DNA of 12,789 nucleotides from the NCBI GenBank assembly GCA_012514255.1, contig JAAZAP010000075.1:1-12789 (forward strand). Direction: 5' to 3'. Below the pieces are notes generated by a model. The model did not search any database, was not told the origin of the DNA, and worked only from the letters and a program-made list of their open reading frames with translations. Positions 5,862-12,789 of this stretch are shown piece after piece. Origin of the DNA: Bacteroidales bacterium. Its GTDB lineage: Bacteria; Bacteroidota; Bacteroidia; Bacteroidales; VadinHA17. A program made the position numbers and the translations under genes. Positions within the stretch are counted from its first letter, which is position 1; every line of letters starts with the position of its first letter.

Positions 5862-6401
5862 ATGAAAAAGATTGCATTGCTGATTATCATGGCCGTCATG
5901 ACCGCCTCATGCGGTGAAAGGGCAAGCAGCAAAAGAGATGCAGATACCGGATCAGAACCGGGTAACGCCACTCTCTCCCGGCAGCCGGCTTCCGCCGGAC
6001 TCCCCGCCGGCGCGGTCCTGGTGGCAACAGACATAGTTACCGAGATAATAGTCAGGCCTGATCCCGATGGTGACCCGTGGGATACAGAAAAGGTGGCAGG
6101 ATACAGGGGCGAAGCAATGGTGGATAATATCTTCAGCCGCATCTATGACGGCACTATGACAGTCTATGACTACCATAGCGGTGAGCCCCTTACCCCGGCA
6201 GAGGTCAGGAAGATCGAAGAAGAGTTTAAGAATGACCGGTCTAAAATAGGCAAGCTCTCATTCACTGAAGACTGGTATTATTACCCCGGTGAAAACAGGG
6301 TTGAAAAGAAGACGAAGTCGGTCACCTTCGGATATGAGCTGTACAATAACCTGGGGAAGGTATATGCATACAGGGCAGCCTTCAGGGCTGACCTGAACTG
6401 A
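5862..6401 (+). CDS. Predicted lipoprotein of unknown function
   Basis: This 179-residue protein begins with a lipoprotein-type signal: MKK, a hydrophobic core (4-13) and TASC, with the lipid-bearing Cys at 17. Residues 18-50 are a low-complexity Ser/Gly/Ala/Pro linker, as in many surface-anchored lipoproteins. The folded part (about 51-179) is rich in aromatic and charged residues. It includes IIVRPDPDGDPWD (62-74), IFSRIYDGTMTVYDY (90-104), LTPAEVRKIEEEF (110-122), FTEDWYYYP (134-142) and VTFGYEL (154-160). The IYxGxxxVYDY and EDWYY parts faintly recall the GldN/PorN proteins of the gliding and type 9 secretion machinery, but this is a loose resemblance and not an assignment. The ATG at 5862 is followed by the whole signal peptide. 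The gene lies 108 bases after pyrC and 28 before fbp, so it is probably cotranscribed with fbp. Confidence 0.75.
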   Translation: MKKIALLIIMAVMTASCGERASSKRDADTGSEPGNATLSRQPASAGLPAGAVLVATDIVTEIIVRPDPDGDPWDTEKVAGYRGEAMVDNIFSRIYDGTMTVYDYHSGEPLTPAEVRKIEEEFKNDRSKIGKLSFTEDWYYYPGENRVEKKTKSVTFGYELYNNLGKVYAYRAAFRADLN

Positions 6402-6429
6402 GTAGTCAATAACCAAAACATCTATCGGT

Positions 6430-7437
6430 ATGCCCAGCTATGATATTACCAGCCTGAATGACTTCATCATCAGGAAACAAAAAGACTTTCCCTACGCCAC
6501 GGGAGAGCTCTCCAGCCTGCTTCACCACATTGGAACCGCCGCCAAGATGGTCAACGCCAAGATACGCAAGGCAGGATTGGTGGAGATCCTCGGCAAGGCC
6601 GGCTCTGAAAACCCGCAGGGAGAAGAGCAGCAGAAACTCGACCGTTACGCCGACGACGTGTTCATTGATGCACTCAAATCTTCCGGCCAGTGCGCCGGCG
6701 TAGCCTCTGAAGAGAACCAGCATGAAGTGATCTTTACCGGCGAGTTCGCCGGCAGGGGGAAGTATGTTGTCTGCATGGACCCTCTTGACGGCTCATCGAA
6801 TATCGACGTCAACGTATCAGTGGGTTCAATCTTCTCCATCTACCGCAGGATAACAGACAGAGACGCTGAGACCACCCTGACTGATTTTCTCCAGGAGGGT
6901 AACAGGCAGGTGGCTGCCGGGTACGTGATCTACGGATCATCAACCATGCTTGTCTATACAACCGGCAACGGAGTCAACGGGTTCACCCTTGATCCGACCA
7001 TTGGCGAGTTCTGCCTTTCGCATCCGAATATGAAGACGCCGGAGAGAGGAAGGATCTACTCCATCAATGAGGGTAACTATATAAAGTTCCCTGACGGGGT
7101 CAAGAAATACATCAAGTACTGCCAGGAGAATGACCCCTCCACAGGCAGACCCTACATCTCAAGATATATAGGCTCCCTGGTCTCGGATGTACACCGCAAT
7201 ATGCTCACGGGAGGCATCTTCCTCTATCCTCCCTCAATCACTTATCCCTCCGGGAAGCTGAGGCTGGTATATGAATGCAATCCGATAGCCTTCATCATTG
7301 AACAGGCCGGAGGCGTTGCCACCGACGGGACACAGAGGATATTGTCGGTCAACCCGGATTCACTGCACCAGAGAACCCCCTTCTACTGCGGCTCACCTGA
7401 GATGATAGGGAAGCTGGTAAATCTGTGCTGCTTATAA
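6430..7437 (+). CDS. fbp: Fructose-1,6-bisphosphatase, class I
   Basis: This 335-residue enzyme removes the 1-phosphate of fructose-1,6-bisphosphate, the committed step of gluconeogenesis, in the cytoplasm. The length is that of class I FBPase. The family motifs are present: ASEENQ (92-97, metal-binding Glu94 and Glu95), [13 protein letters not shown] (116-128, the DPLDGSSN signature with Asp117 and Asp120), [40 protein letters not shown] (substrate and phosphate site), and the C-terminal [20 protein letters not shown] carrying the conserved metal-binding Glu. No key residue is missing. Many Bacteroides carry the longer class III enzyme; a class I enzyme is usual elsewhere in the phylum. The ATG at 6430 is preceded by A+T-rich sequence without a clear Shine-Dalgarno, as is normal for Bacteroidota. 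It probably forms a unit with the lipoprotein gene 28 bases upstream. Confidence 0.95.
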   Translation: MPSYDITSLNDFIIRKQKDFPYATGELSSLLHHIGTAAKMVNAKIRKAGLVEILGKAGSENPQGEEQQKLDRYADDVFIDALKSSGQCAGVASEENQHEVIFTGEFAGRGKYVVCMDPLDGSSNIDVNVSVGSIFSIYRRITDRDAETTLTDFLQEGNRQVAAGYVIYGSSTMLVYTTGNGVNGFTLDPTIGEFCLSHPNMKTPERGRIYSINEGNYIKFPDGVKKYIKYCQENDPSTGRPYISRYIGSLVSDVHRNMLTGGIFLYPPSITYPSGKLRLVYECNPIAFIIEQAGGVATDGTQRILSVNPDSLHQRTPFYCGSPEMIGKLVNLCCL

Positions 7438-7470
7438 AAGACCCTTATTCAACCTCCAGCCAGGGTTGTC

Positions 7471-7520
7471 GCCTCAACTGAGACAGAATTGCCGCCATAC
7501 CCCTATTGAGGCACTATTTT
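7471..7520 (+). terminator. Weak terminator-like inverted repeat after fbp
   Basis: GCCTCAA (7471-7477) and TTGAGGC (7506-7512) are a perfect 7-bp inverted repeat with a 28-base loop, followed by ACTATTTT. This could end the fbp transcript before the mfd promoter. The long loop and short T run make it a weak candidate. Confidence 0.25.
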
Positions 7521-7522
7521 CC

Positions 7523-7553
7523 TTTGCGGTGACGGCAGGCTTTGTTAATTTTG
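7523..7553 (+). promoter_or_regulatory. Promoter of the mfd-coaX operon
   Basis: TTTG at 7523-7526 and TAATTTTG at 7546-7553 are separated by exactly 19 bases, an exact fit to the Bacteroidota housekeeping promoter (TTTG, about 19, TAnnTTTG). Transcription would start near 7560, only about 12 bases before the ATG at 7572. This also decides the start of mfd: an in-frame TTG at 7542 would lie upstream of the transcript. Confidence 0.7.
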
Positions 7554-7571
7554 CACCCTCACACAAAATCA

Positions 7572-10500
7572 ATGGCCAGCACCGTATTCAGAGACATTTA
7601 CAGGGCACATCCCTCTTTCAGCAAGCTGGAATCCCTGCTGGCCGGCGACAGCAGTGAGCCGGTCACGATCCATGGTCTGACAGGGTCATCCCGCTCAGTG
7701 GTCATGGCCGGGGCACTGTCACAGCAACCAACCACCCATGTGGTTCTGCTGCCTGAAAAAGAAGACGCAGCCTATTTCTATAATGATCTCACATCACTCC
7801 TTGATGATGAGAATATTTTCTTCTTCCCCGGCACCTACAAGCGGTCAGTGATGTATGACCAGACTGAACCCGCAAACATAATACTGAGGGCAGAGGTGCT
7901 TAATTTCCTCGGCTCAGGCAGGCGAAAGTGCATCATTGTCACCTACCCGGAGTCAGTCATGGAGAAGGTGGTCAGCAAGAGCAGCCTGAAGAAGAACACC
8001 TTCATTATTCAGAAGGGTGCAAAGCTGTCCATAGAGTTCCTGGAAGAAGTTCTCCGTGAGTACAACTTCCGGCGGACCGATTTCGTCTACGAACCTGGGC
8101 AATACTCGGTCAGGGGCAGCATTACCGACCTCTTCTCATTCTCGGCTGACAAACCCTACCGTATTGACTTCTTCGGCGAAGAGGTTGACTCCATACGGTC
8201 ATTCAATCCTGACGACCAACTCTCACTGCAGCTTCATGATGAGATCCAGGTCATACCTGACATACAGGAGCTTGCCTTCCGGGAGAGCTCTGACAGCTTC
8301 ATTGACTTCATTCCCCCGTCATCCATCATATGGAGTGACAACTTTGACTATATTGTTGAAAAGACTGACAACATATGGTCTCAGGCCAGAACACGCAGCT
8401 CCAGGGGAGAGATCTCTGACAGGCGTGATATAATCATAACCGGACGCCACCTTGAGGAGCTCTGCTCACGTCACCGCAGGATCTTCTTCGGCAGGGGAAG
8501 ACAGGATCCGGGGAGTGTCAACATTGAGTTCCGCACCGAGCCGCAACCGGCATTCAACAAGAACTTCGAGCTGCTCACATCACGCCTGGTTGCCAACACG
8601 CAGGAGGGCTACCGCAACTTCATCATCTCTGAGAGTAATATTCAGGAGCAGCGCCTCACGGAGATTTTTGCCGAGACTGATCCAGCAGTACAGTACACCC
8701 CACTGCTGCTTAACCTGCACCAGGGCTTCACTGACCATGACCTGCGCATAGCTGTTTATACTGACCACCAGATTTTTGACCGTTATCACAAGTTCCGGAT
8801 AAGGGGTTTCTTCACGCGCCGTGACAGCATGACTGTCCGTCAGCTGACCGATCTCAATCCGGGTGACTATGTGGTCCATTCAGACCATGGCATAGGCCGT
8901 TTCGGCGGGCTGGAGAAAATTGAGGTCAACGGCAGGGTACAGGAGGCTATCAAGCTGGTATTCAAGGATAATGATATTCTTTATGTAGGCATCCACGCAC
9001 TGCATCGCATCTCCAAATACAAGGGCAGGGATGACACTCCCCCGCGAATAAACAAGCTGGGAACCGGTGCCTGGCAAAAGATAAAGCAGTCAACCAAGAA
9101 AAAAGTCAAGGATATTGCCAGGGATCTCATTATTCTCTACGCAAAGCGAAAAGCCTCAGGCGGTTTTGCCTACTCGCCGGACTCATACCTGCAGCGTGAG
9201 CTGGAGGCATCATTCATCTGGGAGGATACTCCTGACCAGCTTGCCAGCACAATGGCCATAAAGGAAGACATGGAGTCGTCAACCCCGATGGACAGACTCA
9301 TCTGCGGCGACGTGGGCTTCGGCAAGACCGAGATTGCCATCAGGGCCGCCTTCAAGGCCGCCACTGACGGCAAGCAGACAGCCGTGCTTGTGCCTACAAC
9401 CATACTGGCATTACAGCATTATAAAACATTCTCGTCTCGCCTTGAAAACTTCCCCTGTAAGGTTGATTATATCAGCAGGCACAGGAAGCCGGCAGAGCAG
9501 AAAAAGATTCTCAAACAGCTTGCCGGCGGGGAGATTGACATTATAGTGGGGACGCACAAGCTCACCGGCAAAGAGGTTAAGTTCAGGGATCTGGGCCTCC
9601 TGGTTATTGATGAGGAGCAACGTTTCGGGGTGGCAGTAAAGGAACGGCTGAAGACGCTTAAGGCGGGGGTTGACACGCTGACACTCACAGCTACACCCAT
9701 CCCGCGGACGCTGCAGTTCTCGCTCATGGGAGCACGTGACCTGTCTGTCATAAACACCCCTCCCCCTAACCGTATGCCCATCATCACCGAGCTTCACGGC
9801 TTCAATGAGGAGATCATCCGTGAGGGAATAGTCTACGAGGTGAGCCGAAACGGCCAGGTCTTCTTCATTAACAACCGGATTGAGAATATAATGGAGGTGA
9901 AGGCTGCCATATCAGCAATTTGCCCTGATGTAAGGATAGCCGTTGTTCATGGCCGGATGGAGGGCACAGAGATAGAGAATGTGATGTTTGATTTCATCCG
10001 TGGCGACTATGACATATTGCTTGCTACCACCATCATCGAGTCGGGCCTTGACATCCCCAACGCCAACACCATCTTCATCAATGACGCTCATAATTTCGGC
10101 CTCTCCGAACTGCATCAGCTGCGAGGCAGGGTAGGCCGATCAAACAGGAAGGCCTTCTGTTACCTCCTCACTCCCCCTCTCTCCGTACTCACAGGAGATG
10201 CACGGAGAAGGCTGAAAGCGATAGAAGAGAACTACGAGCTGGGCAGCGGATTCAATATTGCACTGCAGGACCTTGACATACGCGGTGCAGGCAACCTGCT
10301 CGGTGGAGAGCAGAGCGGCTTTATAGCCGACGTGGGATATGAAACCTATCAGAAGATCCTCAGCGAGGCAGTCAGGGAACTGAAGGATGAGGAGTTCAGG
10401 GAACTCTTCCCCGAGACTGCCCCGGGAAAGGAAATGAAGCCTGAAGAAAAACCTGACCAGATTGTTGAGGATGTCACCGTGGAGACCGACCTGGAGATTA

Positions 10501-10949
10501 TGTTCCCTGATGATTATGTATCAAATATCCCTGAAAGAATAAGGCTCTACAAGGAGCTCAATGAGATAAGGGACGATGAGGGCCTGAAAGCTTACGAGTC
10601 ACATCTTACAGACAGGTTCGGACCACCGCCGCCACCCGCGAAGGCCTTGCTCAAACTGGTAAAACTCAAGTGGGCAGCGTCAGAGACAGGAATTGAAAAG
10701 GTAATACTTAAAAATAACACACTGATTGCTAACTTTGTGGCAGACCAGTCATCACAGTTCTACCGGTCACCTCTCTTTGTGTCGGTTATGAACTATGTAA
10801 ACAGGAGACAGGGCAGCATGACGGTGAAACAGACCAACAACAAACTGAGCCTCACAGTGAAGGGCACATCCGGTGTGGATCAGGCCATTGACCTTTTTTC
10901 AGGGATACTGGCATATCATGAATCAACCATTGCTCCGGCTGCAAACTGA
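7572..10949 (+). CDS. mfd: Transcription-repair coupling factor Mfd
   Basis: A 1125-residue DNA translocase that pushes stalled RNA polymerase off damaged DNA and recruits UvrA for nucleotide excision repair. Domains in order: an N-terminal UvrB-like part (about 1-400); an RNA-polymerase-interaction domain of the CarD type beginning near 427 (DLNPGDYVVHSDHGIGRF); and a RecG-like SF2 motor. The motor shows Walker A GDVGFGKT (579-586, Lys585), VLVPTTILA, Walker B DEEQ (680-683), TATPIPRTLQ, VVHGRMEG, ATTIIESGLDIPN and QLRGRVGRS (849-857). The C-terminal TRCF domain is at about 975-1080 (EIMFPDDYVSNIPERIRLY). All motor motifs are intact and the length is normal. The ATG at 7572 is chosen over a TTG at 7542 because of the promoter at 7523-7553. 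The TGA overlaps the ATG of coaX (TGATG), which implies translational coupling. The link between the two products is not functional. Confidence 0.97.
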   Translation: MASTVFRDIYRAHPSFSKLESLLAGDSSEPVTIHGLTGSSRSVVMAGALSQQPTTHVVLLPEKEDAAYFYNDLTSLLDDENIFFFPGTYKRSVMYDQTEPANIILRAEVLNFLGSGRRKCIIVTYPESVMEKVVSKSSLKKNTFIIQKGAKLSIEFLEEVLREYNFRRTDFVYEPGQYSVRGSITDLFSFSADKPYRIDFFGEEVDSIRSFNPDDQLSLQLHDEIQVIPDIQELAFRESSDSFIDFIPPSSIIWSDNFDYIVEKTDNIWSQARTRSSRGEISDRRDIIITGRHLEELCSRHRRIFFGRGRQDPGSVNIEFRTEPQPAFNKNFELLTSRLVANTQEGYRNFIISESNIQEQRLTEIFAETDPAVQYTPLLLNLHQGFTDHDLRIAVYTDHQIFDRYHKFRIRGFFTRRDSMTVRQLTDLNPGDYVVHSDHGIGRFGGLEKIEVNGRVQEAIKLVFKDNDILYVGIHALHRISKYKGRDDTPPRINKLGTGAWQKIKQSTKKKVKDIARDLIILYAKRKASGGFAYSPDSYLQRELEASFIWEDTPDQLASTMAIKEDMESSTPMDRLICGDVGFGKTEIAIRAAFKAATDGKQTAVLVPTTILALQHYKTFSSRLENFPCKVDYISRHRKPAEQKKILKQLAGGEIDIIVGTHKLTGKEVKFRDLGLLVIDEEQRFGVAVKERLKTLKAGVDTLTLTATPIPRTLQFSLMGARDLSVINTPPPNRMPIITELHGFNEEIIREGIVYEVSRNGQVFFINNRIENIMEVKAAISAICPDVRIAVVHGRMEGTEIENVMFDFIRGDYDILLATTIIESGLDIPNANTIFINDAHNFGLSELHQLRGRVGRSNRKAFCYLLTPPLSVLTGDARRRLKAIEENYELGSGFNIALQDLDIRGAGNLLGGEQSGFIADVGYETYQKILSEAVRELKDEEFRELFPETAPGKEMKPEEKPDQIVEDVTVETDLEIMFPDDYVSNIPERIRLYKELNEIRDDEGLKAYESHLTDRFGPPPPPAKALLKLVKLKWAASETGIEKVILKNNTLIANFVADQSSQFYRSPLFVSVMNYVNRRQGSMTVKQTNNKLSLTVKGTSGVDQAIDLFSGILAYHESTIAPAAN

Positions 10950-11668
10950 TGAAACTTTTAGTTGACATAGGTAACACTTCAGCAAAGGCAGCTCTTGTAA
11001 GGAACGGGGTGATTGCGAGGCGTGAGAGATTTCCTTCCGCCAGCCCTGAGATTATTGGCAGGTTCGTAGGCCGTCAAAGGCTGGAAGGAGCCATAGTCTC
11101 AAGTGTGGGTGATGATCCTGCCCCGCTGTTGTCATGGCTTGAGTCCAGGACCTCCCTGGTACATTATCTGAGTTGCTCCTCGCGCTATCCTTTCGCTATT
11201 GACTATGAAACACCTGAGACCCTTGGCACTGACCGTCTGGCAGCGGCTGCAGGGGCTTTTTTCCATCATCCGGGATCTGATCTGCTGGTCATTGATGCCG
11301 GGAGTGCCCTGACAGTTGACCAGGTATACGGTGGAGCATTCAGGGGCGGCAGCATCTCTCCCGGAGTGACCATGAGATTCAAGGCACTGCATGAACACAC
11401 AGGCAGACTGCCACTGGTAACAAAGAGGAGCGGTTTTACCTTCCCCGGAAAAACGACGGAAGATGCCATTGCCGGCGGAGTTATCATGGGACTGGCGTAT
11501 GAAATAATTGAGTATATTCGCACATTCGAGGAAAAGCACCATAATTCCGTGACAGTCATAACAGGAGGTGACGGTGATATCATCACCACTCTCACCGGCG
11601 GCAAAGCGCTGTTCTATCCTGACCTGATCACGGAAGGTTTGATATATTTACTTGAAACAAATGTATAA
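10949..11668 (+). CDS. coaX: Pantothenate kinase, type III
   Basis: This 239-residue enzyme phosphorylates pantothenate, the first step of coenzyme A synthesis, in the cytoplasm. It belongs to the ASKHA fold. The family motifs are the N-terminal LLVDIGNTSAK (Asp6, phosphate loop 1), ETLGTDRLAA (90-99, the GxDR motif), VIDAGSALTVD (114-124, with Asp116; the usual form is DAGTA, so Thr to Ser here), GGSISPGVTMR (133-143) and the late TEGLIYLLE. The length is normal for CoaX. The start codon overlaps the mfd stop by one base, and the stop overlaps the next gene by eight bases, so three genes share one transcript. CoaX followed by a FadL-like outer-membrane protein gene is an order I recall from Bacteroidales. 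Confidence 0.95.
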   Translation: MKLLVDIGNTSAKAALVRNGVIARRERFPSASPEIIGRFVGRQRLEGAIVSSVGDDPAPLLSWLESRTSLVHYLSCSSRYPFAIDYETPETLGTDRLAAAAGAFFHHPGSDLLVIDAGSALTVDQVYGGAFRGGSISPGVTMRFKALHEHTGRLPLVTKRSGFTFPGKTTEDAIAGGVIMGLAYEIIEYIRTFEEKHHNSVTVITGGDGDIITTLTGGKALFYPDLITEGLIYLLETNV

Positions 11669-12789
11669 GAGCATAAAATTCAGTCTGGTATGCCTTCTGG
11701 CTCTCCTGACAACCGGAGTGGCAGGTCAGAAGAATGTCCATTCACCCTTCGCGAGGTACGGAATAGGTAACCTCGAGCAACAGGGCCCCTTCAGGATGCG
11801 TGCAATGGGAGGCATCAGCAGCGGCATAAGGGATAATCTTTCCCTGAACTACCTGACCCCGGCATCATACAGCAGCATTGACACAGCCTCCTTTATCTTT
11901 GATTTCGGTATAGATTACGGCCTGAACCAACTGAAAGGTGACGGCCTCAAATATACATCCCAGGACATGACCTTTTCACACCTGATGATGGGTTTCCCCG
12001 TCATGAAGGGCTGGGGAGTGACCGCTGCCATACTGCCTTATGCCAACGGCTCGTATGACATTGGGTTTGAGTCACCCGGTGATGGTGTTACAGGGACCAT
12101 TTACGAACACCATATCGGCAGCGGGGGATACAACAGGGCCCTGCTGGGGACAGGCTTCAGGCCCTTACCCTTCCTGTCGGTGGGAGTTAATGGCTTCTTC
12201 ATGTTCGGGGAGGTCACCAGGGTCAATGATTTTCTTTTCACCGATGACAACAACCATTTCAACACCAGGAAACAGGGCAGCTCGGCAATAAACGGGCTGG
12301 GCTACGAGGCATCCGTTCAGTTTATGATCTCTTCCCCGGAAAACAGGTTTATCAATGCCGGGATTACCTACACACCTGCATATGACCTCAAAACAAACAA
12401 TAATGATCTGATTGTCCGATATTCAAATATCAGGACGACGACAATGGGTTTTGACACACTCACACACACCACCCTTTCAACCACAAGCAGGATGCCCGGA
12501 TCACTCAGGGCAGGTTTCTCCCTTGGCCAGACAGACAAGCTTACAGCAGGAGCTGACCTGGTATACACCTGGTGGAGCAAAGCATCCATACCTGGCAGCT
12601 ATGGAGAATTCACTGATGCATTATCATTACATGCCGGAGCAGAATACATACCTGACAGGTACTCAAACTACAGTTTTTTTGATCGAATGGAATACCGCAT
12701 GGGATGCCGCTATGGTGAGAGTTACACCCTCTTTCTGGGTGAGAAGGTGAAAGAGTACGGCATAACTTTTGGAACAGGTATACCGATGA
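11661..12789 (+). CDS. FadL/OmpP1-like outer-membrane protein, 3' truncated by window edge
   Basis: An uninterrupted frame runs from the ATG at 11661 to the end of the window (376 codons). It begins with a Sec signal peptide (MYKSIKFSLVCLLALLTTG, likely cut after VAG). The mature start SPFARYGIGNLEQQG and then RAMGGISSGI, NYLTPASYSSID are typical of the Bacteroidota branch of FadL-like barrels, which move hydrophobic compounds across the outer membrane. The rest alternates amphipathic beta strands and polar loops (FIFDFGIDYGL, GVTAAILPYANGSYDIGF, LSVGVNGFFMFGEV, LTAGADLVYTWW, LSLHAGAEYIP). No stop or frameshift is visible. The start overlaps coaX by eight bases, so it belongs to the mfd-coaX transcript. 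The substrate is unknown, and part of the barrel lies outside the window. Confidence 0.88.
   Translation, partial: MYKSIKFSLVCLLALLTTGVAGQKNVHSPFARYGIGNLEQQGPFRMRAMGGISSGIRDNLSLNYLTPASYSSIDTASFIFDFGIDYGLNQLKGDGLKYTSQDMTFSHLMMGFPVMKGWGVTAAILPYANGSYDIGFESPGDGVTGTIYEHHIGSGGYNRALLGTGFRPLPFLSVGVNGFFMFGEVTRVNDFLFTDDNNHFNTRKQGSSAINGLGYEASVQFMISSPENRFINAGITYTPAYDLKTNNNDLIVRYSNIRTTTMGFDTLTHTTLSTTSRMPGSLRAGFSLGQTDKLTAGADLVYTWWSKASIPGSYGEFTDALSLHAGAEYIPDRYSNYSFFDRMEYRMGCRYGESYTLFLGEKVKEYGITFGTGIPM

Noticed and set aside
7542..7571. TTG start giving mfd ten extra residues
   Set aside because: The codon lies inside the predicted promoter, upstream of the likely transcription start; ATG 7572 fits the family.
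12040..12750. Plus-strand ORFs of 83 and 112 codons
   Set aside because: Out-of-frame shadows of the continuous FadL-like reading frame that runs from 11661 to the window end.
1..12789. A defence, toxin-antitoxin, prophage or other new multi-gene system
   Set aside because: Every larger ORF fits a known housekeeping, envelope, regulator or cupin family, apart from one lipoprotein; no nuclease, integrase, transposase or toxin-like gene is present.

Overview
The window looks like a chromosomal segment of a Bacteroidota bacterium, probably in or near the Bacteroidales/Marinilabiliales. The evidence is: outer-membrane beta-barrel proteins with the short N-terminal signals and C-terminal Phe common in this phylum; weak Shine-Dalgarno signals at most starts; two very good matches to the Bacteroidota housekeeping promoter (TTTG, 19 bases, TAnnTTTG) and one weaker one; and a gene set (DPM1-like glycosyltransferase, dihydroorotase, class I FBPase, Mfd, CoaX, FadL-like barrel) typical of the group. 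All names come from reading the sequence; no database search was run.

Left part (1-3060). It begins with the 3' end of a beta-barrel outer-membrane protein gene, then a 281-base element with terminal inverted repeats and no coding capacity (MITE-like). Three minus-strand genes follow: an AraC-family regulator (1904-2791) and two small exported cupin proteins (1381-1740, 721-1212). This part is visibly richer in A+T than the rest and reads as accessory DNA.

Middle (3066-3493). A compact minus-strand tRNA unit: promoter, tRNA-Ile(GAT), an A+T-rich spacer, a broken copy of tRNA-Ala, intact tRNA-Ala(TGC), and a strong intrinsic terminator. Ile-Ala is the usual pair of the 16S-23S spacer, but no rRNA flanks it here.

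Right part (3644-12789). A plus-strand run of core genes with higher G+C: a DPM1-like polyprenol-phosphate glycosyltransferase, dihydroorotase (pyrC), an unknown lipoprotein, class I fructose-1,6-bisphosphatase (fbp), the transcription-repair coupling factor (mfd), type III pantothenate kinase (coaX) and a FadL-like outer-membrane protein that runs off the end. The last three overlap each other and form an operon with its own promoter just before mfd. The jobs are separate: pyrimidine synthesis, gluconeogenesis, DNA repair, CoA synthesis and the cell envelope.

I found no defence system, CRISPR array, toxin-antitoxin pair, prophage or large new system. The points most worth a second look are the broken tRNA-Ala with its substituted hairpin, the rRNA-less Ile/Ala tRNA unit, the MITE-like element, and the unknown lipoprotein.
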